DNA of 64,000 bases from Cyclobacterium marinum DSM 745 (GTDB lineage: Bacteria; Bacteroidota; Bacteroidia; Cytophagales; Cyclobacteriaceae), in NCBI RefSeq assembly GCF_000222485.1, contig NC_015914.1, positions 1,860,001-1,924,000 of the forward strand, given 5' to 3'. The notes under the pieces are model-generated. The model was not told the DNA's origin. It saw only the letters and a list, made by a program, of their open reading frames with translations, and did not search any database. Positions 18,166 to 26,122 of the stretch are shown piece after piece. The position numbers and the translations under genes are program-made. How positions within the stretch are numbered: position 1 is the stretch's first letter; every line of letters starts with the position of its first letter.

Positions 18166-19182
18166 ATGAAAAACAGCATGTTACCACTGATAGTTTTATT
18201 CCTTTTAATTGGTTGTGCTTCAAAAAATAATACTAAAATTGATGAGGTGTCTTTTAGTTATTCTATTCTTGAAGGTTTAGAGCCTGAAAATGGGACATGC
18301 CGAAGAGACCCATCCGATGTTATTTTGGTTGATGGAATTTATTACTTATGGTATACAAAAACAGACAAGCAGTATAGCGGGTATGATGCCTCTATCTGGT
18401 ACGCGGTTTCTAAAGATGGCGAAATTTGGGAAGAAAAAGGAGAAGCAATTGGCAGAGGTGAAAAAGATAGTTGGGATGAATACAGTGTATTTACGCCAAA
18501 TATTCTCAGAGCTTCAGGCAAATATTATCTTTTTTATACCGGTGTGAAGCCTACTCCCGGAAATCCGGATAGGAAATTTGAAAACAATGCTGAAACAGAC
18601 ATTACCGCCATTGGACTGGCTGTTGCTGATTCTCCTGATGGTCCGTTTGTACGGGTTTCTCCAAAACCTATATTAGAAATAAGTGACCTACCTGATGATT
18701 TTGACAGCTACAGGATTGATGATGCTTGTATCATTTACAAAGACAAGCAATACAGGATGTATTATAAAGGAAGAAGTATCAAAGATGGAAAAAAAGGGCC
18801 AAGAAATACCAAAATGGGTGTGGCTATCGCTAAAAATCCAGAGGGACCTTATGTTAAATACAAAAACAATCCGATCATCACTAGCGGACATGAGGTAATG
18901 GTTTGGCCTTATAATAACGGAGTTATGGCTTTAATTTCTGAGCATGGTCCAGAAGGCAAAACCCTTCAATTTGCTTCGGATGGGTTGAGGTTTAGCAGAC
19001 TTGCTTCTTTGGATGCCAATTATCCCAAAGCACCGGGATCCTTTAGACATGGTAATTTTAGGGATGCCTCTATGCAGGAAAAAGGCATTGAATGGGGCAT
19101 CTCCATGGATTATGGGAACAAAGAAAAATGGCCTCACTTGTTAAAATACAAAGTCAGTTTGAAAACATCGGAGGTTAAATAA
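18166..19182 (+). CDS. GH117/GH43-like beta-propeller glycosidase lipoprotein
   Basis: This 338-residue protein starts at the ATG before a lipoprotein signal (MKNSMLPLIVLFLLIGCASK; lipobox LIGC). The frame opens further upstream, but only with a TTG. The mature domain shows repeated propeller-blade strands: CRRDPSDVILVDGIYYLWYT, TPNILRASGKYYLFYTG, RIDDACIIYKDKQYRMYYKG. The Asp in RRDPSDVI and acidic residues in RIDDACI sit where five-bladed propeller glycosidases carry catalytic residues. The RDPS/YYLWYT pattern recalls GH117 (neoagaro-oligosaccharide hydrolases) and its uncharacterised relatives. Cleavage of algal oligosaccharide is possible, not proven. Confidence 0.65.
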   Translation: MKNSMLPLIVLFLLIGCASKNNTKIDEVSFSYSILEGLEPENGTCRRDPSDVILVDGIYYLWYTKTDKQYSGYDASIWYAVSKDGEIWEEKGEAIGRGEKDSWDEYSVFTPNILRASGKYYLFYTGVKPTPGNPDRKFENNAETDITAIGLAVADSPDGPFVRVSPKPILEISDLPDDFDSYRIDDACIIYKDKQYRMYYKGRSIKDGKKGPRNTKMGVAIAKNPEGPYVKYKNNPIITSGHEVMVWPYNNGVMALISEHGPEGKTLQFASDGLRFSRLASLDANYPKAPGSFRHGNFRDASMQEKGIEWGISMDYGNKEKWPHLLKYKVSLKTSEVK

Positions 19183-19455
19183 GCTAACCTTATCATACAG
19201 AGATTTTAAATAAGCAAAAACTAATAAATAAGAACATAAAGATTTACAGCACATGTTTTTATTTAGCTAAAGATCGCATAGTTCATTACATTAGAATAAG
19301 AGATGACAATGCACAATCTTCAGCTGATTTTACTGTTAAGTAGTTAGAACAGGGTTCAAAATTAGACCCTAACTTTACAAAAACCATTGGATTTCCGCTA
19401 AAAGTCGGATAAAAGCACTCTGAATTTCTTTTTGCAACTTTTAAATCTTTAAAGA

Positions 19456-20472
19456 ATGATTCACCATTTTCTATTATTCACCTTGTTGGCACTGACAATG
19501 GGATGTGCCGACAAAAAAGCACAAACCTCAACAAATAATAGCGTAAAAACTTCAGACATATCAGCTTATCAAGGAACGGCGAGCATTACGCAAGGAATTG
19601 CCAGCACCCAAGCCGAAGCTATTTATTCTTGTGATCGAGGTAGGAAAACAAATATAGGAAAAATCACCTCTACTGATCAAAAAGAATGGGTTGTACCTGC
19701 CGAAACCAACTATTTGAACAGTGAATTTCCTTTTGCCTCAGATTTATTTAATTCTTGTGAAGGAATGAACTATAAAAACGCCGAAGAAGCTTTATCCTAT
19801 TATGACAATTCCAGTATCATAGCGGTTGACCCGGATGGCGAAGTTTTTACAGCTTACATTTTTGCTGACAATTATTTTGAAATGTATGTAAATGGTATTC
19901 CGGTTGGAAAAGACAAAGTACCATTCACTCAATTCAATTCGAGTATTGTCAAGTTTAAAGCTAAAAAACCATTTACTATAGCCATGAAACTGGTAGATTG
20001 GGAAGAACACCTTGGAGTAGGTTGTGAAGCCAACAGGGGCAAGCCTTTTCACGCCGGAGATGCTGGAATGGTGGCAGTCATTAAAGATTCGGAGAACAAT
20101 ATTATTGCTACAACTGATGAAAACTGGAAAGCACAAACTTTTTACACGGCTCCAATTTTAGATTTAAGCTGTGTATCAGAGGAGGGCGGCTATAGGTATT
20201 CTAAAAATTGCAGTACAGAAGGAGGGCAAGATGGATCCTCTTATTATGCTTTACATTGGGAGCTTCCTACCGATTGGATGAAAACTAATTTTGACGATTC
20301 CAATTGGCCAAATGCTACAACATTTAGCAATCGAGAGATTGGTGTTAATAATAAACCTGCTTACACTAATTTCACTTCAGTTTTTGACGCTTCGGAAAAG
20401 GACGCCAAATTTATTTGGTCTACCAATGTTGTTTTAGACAATGAAGTCTTGGTCCGATATACCATAAAATAA
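19456..20472 (+). CDS. Uncharacterised lipoprotein, partner of a YHYH-domain protein
   Basis: This 338-residue protein has a lipoprotein signal (MIHHFLLFTLLALTMGCADK; lipobox TMGC). The mature part contains several cysteines (near YSCDRGRK, NSCEGMNY, GVGCEANRG, DLSCVSEEG, KNCSTEGG) and a galactose-binding-like beta-sandwich pattern (YIFADNYFEMYVNGIPVGKD; ENWKAQTFYTAP; WMKTNFDDSNWPNATTF) as found in carbohydrate-binding jelly rolls. The following YHYH gene begins 6 bases after its stop, so the two form one unit. I do not recognise a specific function. The cysteines could form disulfides in the periplasm or bind metal. Confidence 0.6.
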   Translation: MIHHFLLFTLLALTMGCADKKAQTSTNNSVKTSDISAYQGTASITQGIASTQAEAIYSCDRGRKTNIGKITSTDQKEWVVPAETNYLNSEFPFASDLFNSCEGMNYKNAEEALSYYDNSSIIAVDPDGEVFTAYIFADNYFEMYVNGIPVGKDKVPFTQFNSSIVKFKAKKPFTIAMKLVDWEEHLGVGCEANRGKPFHAGDAGMVAVIKDSENNIIATTDENWKAQTFYTAPILDLSCVSEEGGYRYSKNCSTEGGQDGSSYYALHWELPTDWMKTNFDDSNWPNATTFSNREIGVNNKPAYTNFTSVFDASEKDAKFIWSTNVVLDNEVLVRYTIK

Positions 20473-20478
20473 ATTGTC

Positions 20479-20613
20479 ATGAAATATCTTTTGCTAATCA
20501 CATTTGCCTTGGTTTTTACCTTTGATATTTTTGCACATTAAGGTGGCCACGGCACTCCTTTAAAAAATTGGCAATTTGTAAATAGTAATGAAACCATTAA
20601 AGCCGATTTCATT
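20479..20613 (+). pseudogene. 5' end of the YHYH gene, interrupted by a stop codon
   Basis: An ATG at 20479 starts a clear signal peptide (MKYLLLITFALVFTFDIFAH) that runs into TAA at 20539-20541. The same frame then continues open (GGHGTPLKNWQFVNSNETIK) into the large downstream frame. A single change from CAA (Gln) to TAA would explain it. As written, the signal peptide is separated from the rest of the protein. Confidence 0.75.
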
Positions 20614-21786
20614 ATGAAAGCAGGTGAAACCGTGTATTTAAGCACTGAAAATCATCAAGTTTTAACTTTCGACTATGCTGATTTTGAAGCTTCCGAGCAA
20701 AACTATATTACAAAAAGAGTGCATCTTATCAGTCAATTGAATGTAACGGAAGAAAGTGGAATTAACAAGCCATTTGACTATTCCAATTGGTTGCTTTTAA
20801 TAGGAGTAGCAATGGTGGCGCTATCATTTTTTAACTTGACACAGAAAACAAAAAAACCATATTTAGCTACTGGGTGTATAGGTCTCTTATTTTTAATTAT
20901 GGGCTGCGCAAACACACAATCTACTACAGTTTTAAAAAAAATGGCTGCCAATGAGATCCCATTTTTAGAAGCTGTATTTGGTGCTTTTGAGAAAGTGAAT
21001 ACCCGGCACGATGACAAGTATTTTTATGTTGAATCAGATGGCATCCCCACACACAAAATGATGGTAGGCATTACCAATTGGCAACAACAAGTCCCAATTA
21101 ACCATGACTATTCGGGCAAGAATGCCTGGGCCATCCCCATACATCCTGAATTGTCGGAAAAACCAATGTCTACAAAAAGCAATTTTATGAAAGGAGCCAT
21201 TGCCATTGCCCCTAACGGCATTCCTATCTTTAATCCCCTCAATAACCGAGGGGAGGATGCCAATACCATCGGAGAGCTTGATCAATGGGGCGGTCATTGT
21301 GGACGTGCGGATGATTATCATTACCATTTACCTCCAACCCACTTACAAGCTAAAGTTGGTAAAGACAAGCCCATTGCCTTTGCCTTGGATGGTTTTCCTG
21401 TATATGGAGAAACTACTGAAGAATTGGATGAGAATTTAGGACGATTTACTTCAGATAGCAGCTACCAATACCACGCTGTTAAAGAATATCCTTATTTGAT
21501 AGCAGCCATGAAAGGAAAGGTTGAGATAAATCCTCGAACACGTGCCCCGGAAAATGAAATTATGCCACAAGCTAAAACCAGAGGTGTAAGACCAGACTTG
21601 AGGCCATTGCGTAGAGCAGAAATTATTGGTTTTGAAAACCTTGCACCTCAACATTATAGTTTAAGCTATAAAGTAAACTCACACATCCATAAAATAAATT
21701 ACGGTTGGGATACTAATGGAAATTACACATTTGAATTTGTAAATCCGGATGGAACAAGCAGAAAATCAAATTATAATAGGCAATAA
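20614..21786 (+). CDS. YHYH-domain protein (signal peptide lost to a nonsense codon)
   Basis: The open part encodes 390 residues. A short beta-rich N-terminal domain is followed by two hydrophobic segments (NWLLLIGVAMVALSFFNL near 58; LATGCIGLLFLIMGCANT near 83) and a large YHYH domain (about 130-390). The motif GGHCGRADDYHYHLPP (near 228) gives the family its name, with further HIH and GFPVYG segments. YHYH proteins are secreted or membrane-anchored with unknown function; the His-rich loop suggests metal binding. The true 5' end lies at 20479 but is cut off by an in-frame TAA. The first ATG at 20614 would not provide a signal peptide, so the gene may be inactive. Confidence 0.65.
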   Translation: MKAGETVYLSTENHQVLTFDYADFEASEQNYITKRVHLISQLNVTEESGINKPFDYSNWLLLIGVAMVALSFFNLTQKTKKPYLATGCIGLLFLIMGCANTQSTTVLKKMAANEIPFLEAVFGAFEKVNTRHDDKYFYVESDGIPTHKMMVGITNWQQQVPINHDYSGKNAWAIPIHPELSEKPMSTKSNFMKGAIAIAPNGIPIFNPLNNRGEDANTIGELDQWGGHCGRADDYHYHLPPTHLQAKVGKDKPIAFALDGFPVYGETTEELDENLGRFTSDSSYQYHAVKEYPYLIAAMKGKVEINPRTRAPENEIMPQAKTRGVRPDLRPLRRAEIIGFENLAPQHYSLSYKVNSHIHKINYGWDTNGNYTFEFVNPDGTSRKSNYNRQ

Positions 21787-22002
21787 AAACTAACCAAATA
21801 TTTATTGTCCACTGATAGGTTTAAGGAGCCATTTAACTTTTTGACAAGCACAGGATAAAGCCATTTTCTCCACCTCCTCCTAAACTCCCCTGCAGAAGTG
21901 TCCATCTATCTATTGAGACAAAGGCTATCCTTAGACAAAAATTTTTTGGTATATTAGACACCAAATGCCTTGGAGGGGTTACTAATCTTAAGATAAATTA
22001 GA

Positions 22003-22596
22003 ATGAAACTTCAGCCATTAAGAATAGAAGCTGGTTGGCTAGTAAATTATAACCAATTTTATGAAGTTGACCCAGCTCCGGGTTACGAGCATTATTTTGA
22101 AGGTTCGAGTTTGCTTATCCTTCATAACAACTCCAGGCTAAAACTTATTGACGTACAGTGGCGGCCTGAAAAAGACCTAGGCGGAGAATATCAAGTGGAG
22201 GTTTTGAACTTCTTAGAAAATTTCAACACCCAAACAAACGAATTTGACATCGTACCCAACTGGGAAAATCCTTTCCTAGCCTTCTCAACAAAGTCCAGGA
22301 TAAATCTAGTTAATAAATTAGAGGAATTAATGCGTATTCTGCCTGTTTACGAAGATCCTAGGATAACGGTAAAAAGAGGCCTCGTCGATGAACTATCAGA
22401 AGCTTACCGGTTGGAATTATTAGAAAAGGGAATTTCAACAACCCTGGTTCAAGAAATATTAAAAAAAGGAAACCCGGCAATTCAAAATCACCTATTAGAT
22501 CTTCAAGAATTACCGAGAGAAATAATTTTGATGTTTAAAGAAAAGGGAACAAATAAAAAAGTGAGAAATAAGGCTATCCAAAAATTAAAAAGCTAG
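22003..22596 (+). CDS. Hypothetical protein, 197 residues
   Basis: This soluble protein has no signal peptide or membrane segment. The N-terminal half is beta-rich and contains WLVNYNQFYEVDP and LLILHNNSRLKLIDVQWRPE. The C-terminal half is helical with Lys/Glu-rich repeats (LVDELSEAYRLELLEKG, EILKKGNPAIQNHLLDL, KKVRNKAIQKL) that could form a HEAT-like array. Similar small proteins with a two-part layout are common in Bacteroidota accessory regions, and some act as immunity proteins, but nothing here shows that. I do not recognise the family. Confidence 0.55.
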   Translation: MKLQPLRIEAGWLVNYNQFYEVDPAPGYEHYFEGSSLLILHNNSRLKLIDVQWRPEKDLGGEYQVEVLNFLENFNTQTNEFDIVPNWENPFLAFSTKSRINLVNKLEELMRILPVYEDPRITVKRGLVDELSEAYRLELLEKGISTTLVQEILKKGNPAIQNHLLDLQELPREIILMFKEKGTNKKVRNKAIQKLKS

Positions 22597-22644
22597 CGAA
22601 TAAAGGAAAAATGAATAGCCGAAAGGTTACTAAAGCAACTGATT

Positions 22645-22715
22645 TTGAAGTGGTTTCAGCATGTAATAGAAGGTTTATTGCATATTTCGAGTTAAAGCTT
22701 TTGTTCAAGATATAA
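22645..22715 (+). repeat. Second copy of a transposase-tail fragment
   Basis: The stretch around 22650-22697 (TTTCAGCATGTAATAGA, TTTATTGCATATTTCG) closely resembles 18080-18115 inside the broken Y1 transposase. In each case the encoded peptide reads FQHVI(D/E)xLLHIS. Both copies end shortly before a gene for a secreted hydrolase. It is probably the debris of a second element of the same kind. Confidence 0.45.
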
Positions 22716-22789
22716 TTGATGACCTAGGTCTTTCCAACAAGTAAAACATTGTTAAGCAAAGAAGTTTTTAATTGATAAACCAAGCCCAA

Positions 22790-24160
22790 ATGAAACAGTA
22801 CATTATCCTTCTGGTTATGCTTTTGAGCTCTTTTGTCGCCTTTCCATTCCAAGAAAATTCGGATAATAATGAGCTCCCCTCAGAAGTTGTTAAAAGCATA
22901 GAAAACCGAATCGAAGAAGGCCTTACCCCTAGTATTGCCTTGGCCATTATTGATTCTACAGGCATTCAATATTTTAATTTTGGACTAACTGCCACAAAAG
23001 GCAAGAAAGTAAATGAAAACACTATTTACGAAATAGGCTCAATATCAAAGGCCTTTACCGGTATACTACTTGCGCAACAGGTTTTAGATGAAGAACTCCA
23101 ACTGGAAGATAAAATAAACGACTTCCTACCCCACAACATTAAAATCCCAACAAAAGGCCTAAAAGAAATTACCTTTGGCAACCTTTCAGACCATACCTCA
23201 GGCCTTCCCAGAATGCCCGACAACTTTAAGCCTGCCAATCCTTACAATCCATATGCAGACTATACCGTTGAGCAGATGTATGATTTTATTTCCAATTATA
23301 AACCCATACGAGCGGTAGGAGCTACTTATGAATATTCAAACCTTGCGCAGGGCTTATTGGGCCATTTGCTCGCCTTAAACAAAAACAGTAATTATGAAGA
23401 TTTAGTGATCCAAACGATTGCGGCCCCATTAGGAATGATGGATACCAAAATCACATTCACTAAAAAAATGCTGGAAAATTTGGCTTTAGGTCATGCAGGT
23501 GGTAAGCAAGTTGAAAATTGGGACATCCCAACACTTGCCGGTGCCGGCGCAATTAGAAGTTCAACTTCTGATATGTCTAAATTTATTGCAGCCAACTTAG
23601 GATATGTAAAAAGTCCAATAGCCGAAGCAATGGAGCTATCCCATAAAGTGAGACACCATAAAGCCGGTGAAATGTCAGTAGCATTGGGTTGGCATATCAA
23701 GAATGGTGAACTTGGTGATGTCATCTGGCATAACGGGGGAACAGGTGGCTATAGGGCTTTTTCGGGATTTGTCAAGGAAACAGGAAAAGGGGTGGTTCTC
23801 CTTTCAAATTCAACAGCAGATATCGATGATATTGGCTTTCATTTACTAGATCCCGGAACTGAATTAATTGCTTTCCCCTCTAAAAAGGATGCCGTTGAAA
23901 TACCTGAATCAACGCTGGAACGATATGTAGGTTTGTATGAACTACAACCCAAATTCACAATAACAATTACAAAAGAAGGCAATCAGTTATTTGGGCAAGC
24001 CACAGGGCAGGATAGGTTTAAAATTTATCCTGAAAATGATACTACTTTTTATTTAACAGTTGTTAAAGCAAAAATTACATTTCAACTAAAAAATGATACT
24101 GTTGAAAGTCTAACGCTTTTTCAAGGAGGGCAAGAAATAAAAGGAAAGAAAATTAAATAG
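22790..24160 (+). CDS. Secreted serine hydrolase (beta-lactamase/class C family)
   Basis: Counted from the ATG at 22790, this is a 456-residue protein with a signal peptide (MKQYIILLVMLLSSFVAFPF). It has the class C serine-hydrolase catalytic pattern: SISK (Ser84, Lys87) in YEIGSISKAFTG, a Tyr motif YEYSNLAQGLLG (near 184), and a C-terminal HNGGTGGYRAF (near 317) in place of KTG. A DUF3471-like beta domain (about 365-456; ERYVGLYEL) ends the protein. It likely acts on peptides or esters in the periplasm; the substrate is unknown. The frame also opens at 22772, but the signal peptide favours 22790. Confidence 0.85.
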   Translation: MKQYIILLVMLLSSFVAFPFQENSDNNELPSEVVKSIENRIEEGLTPSIALAIIDSTGIQYFNFGLTATKGKKVNENTIYEIGSISKAFTGILLAQQVLDEELQLEDKINDFLPHNIKIPTKGLKEITFGNLSDHTSGLPRMPDNFKPANPYNPYADYTVEQMYDFISNYKPIRAVGATYEYSNLAQGLLGHLLALNKNSNYEDLVIQTIAAPLGMMDTKITFTKKMLENLALGHAGGKQVENWDIPTLAGAGAIRSSTSDMSKFIAANLGYVKSPIAEAMELSHKVRHHKAGEMSVALGWHIKNGELGDVIWHNGGTGGYRAFSGFVKETGKGVVLLSNSTADIDDIGFHLLDPGTELIAFPSKKDAVEIPESTLERYVGLYELQPKFTITITKEGNQLFGQATGQDRFKIYPENDTTFYLTVVKAKITFQLKNDTVESLTLFQGGQEIKGKKIK

Positions 24161-24327
24161 GTTGGAGACTTGTGCCAGCACTATAAGAAATTAGTGAAAG
24201 GATTTATAGAATTAACCTTTTTTTTGAGCACTCTGAGAAGAGGAAGCAGTTGATTTGAAAAATTTATTTCCCAATTTTGGAAACAACAAAGGCTTTCCTT
24301 TAAAGGGATAAACTTAGTCTACTACTT

Positions 24328-25029
24328 ATGATGATCAATATACCTCCTCAAGGGCGCCAAATTCAATATGTCAAGAATTTTCAAGACCTGGTTTCCATAC
24401 CTTTTCATGGAAATACCAATGCACTTTGTTGGACGAGGGAATTAATAGGTGATTTTTCTGAGATTGTTAATTTGGTAACATTAGATGAAAATATGGCTGA
24501 ACTTCATCCTGATGAGCTTCTTGAACTTCAGTTGACTGAACAAGGGCAGCGTGCGCGTGAAATTCTTCTACATGATTTGAAGGTCTTGAAAGCGCATGGT
24601 GCCTCTCCCACACTTAATGTGATTCAGTCCTATGAAAGGGATGATAGCTACCTGTTTTTTCCCACCGATGTTTATTCCTTTCATGTAGATCGCGCCCCTA
24701 TACCTGTCGACACTTTTTTATGCACCTACTATGGGGAGCCAAGTGAAATATTGCCCAATTCACAAGCCGAACAAAAAGTGCTTGTTCCAGAAATAAGGGA
24801 GGAACTTAAAAAATTATATGATGGCGGAGCGGGTTATTTTGAATCCTTTTTGAGTGAACAGTTCTTTGACCTCCACTACCTAGCCAAAGCCAATGCACAA
24901 CCAATAAGCTTAGGCCTAGGTCATTTATGCAGGTTGGCCACAGATCACCCTAATAGTAAAGTCCCCCCTTGTATTCATCGTGCCCCACAAGAAAAAAATG
25001 GACAGAAGAGGTTGCTGTTAATCTGTTAA
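24328..25029 (+). CDS. DUF1826-like protein, intact copy
   Basis: This 233-residue cytoplasmic protein has FHVDRAPIPVDTFLCTYYGE (near 130) and a C-terminal IHRAPQEKNGQKRLLLIC. Both agree with DUF1826, whose members share FHVDRxxxRLLxTYxG and HRSPxxxxxRLLL. The spaced His residues and Asp suggest a metal site. In some proteobacteria DUF1826 genes lie near zinc-homeostasis genes; nothing here shows that link. A nearly identical copy occurs at 27730-28427 with a frameshift. Sequence identity begins at the start codon and ends at the stop. The start is the first of two consecutive ATGs. Confidence 0.6.
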   Translation: MMINIPPQGRQIQYVKNFQDLVSIPFHGNTNALCWTRELIGDFSEIVNLVTLDENMAELHPDELLELQLTEQGQRAREILLHDLKVLKAHGASPTLNVIQSYERDDSYLFFPTDVYSFHVDRAPIPVDTFLCTYYGEPSEILPNSQAEQKVLVPEIREELKKLYDGGAGYFESFLSEQFFDLHYLAKANAQPISLGLGHLCRLATDHPNSKVPPCIHRAPQEKNGQKRLLLIC

Positions 25030-25075
25030 ATAAAGCCTGGAGGGAACCTGAAGAATGCGGTGTCGGCCAATCAAA

Positions 25076-25120
25076 CCCCTTTGACAGGCTCAGAAACCAT
25101 GCTAAGGGTCCACTTTAATG
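25076..25120. repeat. TTYGACAGGCTCAG-type repeat, copy 1
   Basis: CCCCTTTGACAGGCTCAGA, then CCATGCTAAGGGTCCA, resembles 26758-26803 (CCTCGACAGTCTCAGGGG, CCATGCTCAGGGGCCA) and more weakly 27499-27515 (CCCTTCGACAGGATCTGCC). Such degenerate intergenic repeats are common in Bacteroidota. All three visible here lie within the accessory segment of toxin-antitoxin and duplicated genes. Confidence 0.45.
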
Positions 25121-25282
25121 AATTAATAGAATAACCGGTATCAGGATACAGTTTTTTTAACCCTAACCTTTAAAAATGTAGTTCCTGCACTAGATCTCTT
25201 GTCCAAAATCCTAATTTTGAAAGGTAATAACAAAGCAAAGGAGCTTGGTACATAGTTGATATATACGCAATTCCCCCTCACT

Positions 25283-25305
25283 AAAATGACCTAAAGAGGT
25301 CATTT
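25283..25305. terminator. Small hairpin AAATGACCT/AGGTCATTT
   Basis: Nine-base perfect arms with a 4-base loop lie just past the stop of the intron-RT-like fragment on the minus strand. It could be an old terminator. No T-run of note is present. Confidence 0.35.
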
Positions 25306-25313
25306 CTTTACGC

Positions 25314-25403
25314 TCAGTCCTTCCATGCGTAAGCATGGTCTTGGTCCACTCCCAATCTGATCAGGTTTTTATACTTCCAATCGGGCTTTTTCTCACGGTT
25401 GAC
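25314..25403 (-). pseudogene. Fragment resembling the C-terminus of a group II intron reverse transcriptase
   Basis: The minus strand encodes VNREKKPDWKYKNLIRLG followed by VDQDHAYAWKD and a stop. It resembles the maturase-adjacent segment of group II intron reverse transcriptases, in which a K/R-rich stretch precedes NLIxLGVxxxxAYxW. No reverse-transcriptase core or intron RNA domain V was seen nearby, so at most it is a short relic. The match rests on about 25 residues from memory of the family. Confidence 0.4.
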
Positions 25404-25416
25404 CGATACCAGACAC

Positions 25417-25447
25417 TTTGAAATCTCAAAAGAATAGTCTATTTTTG
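25417..25447 (+). promoter_or_regulatory. Bacteroidota-type promoter of the toxin-antitoxin operon
   Basis: TTTG (25417-25420), a 19-base spacer and TATTTTTG (25440-25447) match the Bacteroidota -33/-7 consensus TTTG...TAnnTTTG exactly. The toxin ATG follows at 25471, giving a very short leader. Confidence 0.65.
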
Positions 25448-25464
25448 TATCCATTAGGATACAA
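25445..25464 (+). promoter_or_regulatory. Probable autoregulatory operator of the toxin-antitoxin operon
   Basis: A perfect inverted repeat, TTGTATCC-ATTA-GGATACAA, overlaps the end of the -7 element and the expected transcription start. That is where a helix-turn-helix antitoxin would bind to repress its own operon. Assignment to the adjacent antitoxin is inference. Confidence 0.6.
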
Positions 25465-25470
25465 TAATTC

Positions 25471-25773
25471 ATGATCAGAACAGAAAAAACAGCTGAATTC
25501 GATAAATGGATTAGAAAGCTCAAGGATATTCGAGCTAAAGCAAAAATTCTATTCAGGATTCAGAAGTTGGAGACTGATGAACATTTTGGAGACTGTAAAC
25601 CTGTAGGCGATGGCATTAGCGAAATGCGGATAAATTATGCGAAAGGTTATAGACTCTATTTTAAAGAGAAGGAAGACAAGATTATCATACTATTAATCGG
25701 TGGTGAGAAATCAAGTCAACAGAAGGACATTAAGAAGGCACAAGAAATCTGGAATAAACTAAAGAATGAGTAA
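25471..25773 (+). CDS. RelE/ParE-superfamily toxin, HigB-like
   Basis: This 100-residue basic protein has the layout of the phage-derived Gp49/HigB-like 'addiction module killer' family. A start FDKWIRKLKDIRAKAKILFR is followed by HFGDCKPVGDGISEMRINYA, then GYRLYFKEKEDKIIILLIGG, and a Lys-rich helical end (KDIKKAQEIWNKLKNE). Members are ribosome-dependent mRNA endonucleases that stop growth when free of antitoxin. The toxin-first gene order, with the antitoxin start overlapping the toxin end by 8 bases, is typical of higBA-type modules. A promoter with a palindromic operator precedes it. The copy appears intact. Confidence 0.88.
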   Translation: MIRTEKTAEFDKWIRKLKDIRAKAKILFRIQKLETDEHFGDCKPVGDGISEMRINYAKGYRLYFKEKEDKIIILLIGGEKSSQQKDIKKAQEIWNKLKNE

Positions 25774-26056
25774 CATGGCAATAACAAAATTTGACATTGC
25801 AGACTATCTCGACAACGAAGAAATGATTGCAGAGTATCTTAACACTGTTCTCGAAGACGGGGACAGCTCTGACCTTATTGTAGCTATCGGAAATATCGCG
25901 AAAGCTATCGGAATGACAAAAATCGCTGAGAAAACGGGAATGAGCAGGCCAAGTCTGTACAAGGCTTTAGCTGACGGGGCCAAACCTCAATTCGAGACCA
26001 TCATGAAAGTTTTAAAAGCGGTCGGTGGGCAAATAAACATAAAACCATCCAGTTAA
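25766..26056 (+). CDS. HigA-like antitoxin (addiction module antidote, COG3636 type)
   Basis: This 96-residue protein starts ITKFDIADYLDNEEMIAEYL and continues TVLEDGDSSDLIVAIGNIAK. It has a helix-turn-helix (MTKIAEKTGMSRPSLYKALA, about residues 51-70) and a tail PQFETIMKVLKAVGG. This closely follows the COG3636 antidote pattern. It should neutralise the toxin and repress the operon through the palindrome at 25445-25464. Two starts are possible: an ATG at 25766 overlapping the toxin gene, or an ATG at 25775 just after the toxin stop. Either gives tight coupling. Confidence 0.88.
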   Translation: MSNMAITKFDIADYLDNEEMIAEYLNTVLEDGDSSDLIVAIGNIAKAIGMTKIAEKTGMSRPSLYKALADGAKPQFETIMKVLKAVGGQINIKPSS

Positions 26057-26122
26057 AAAAGAAGAAATACCACACCACAACATCTCTTATACTACACACC
26101 CTGAGCGTTCCAGACGATTAAA

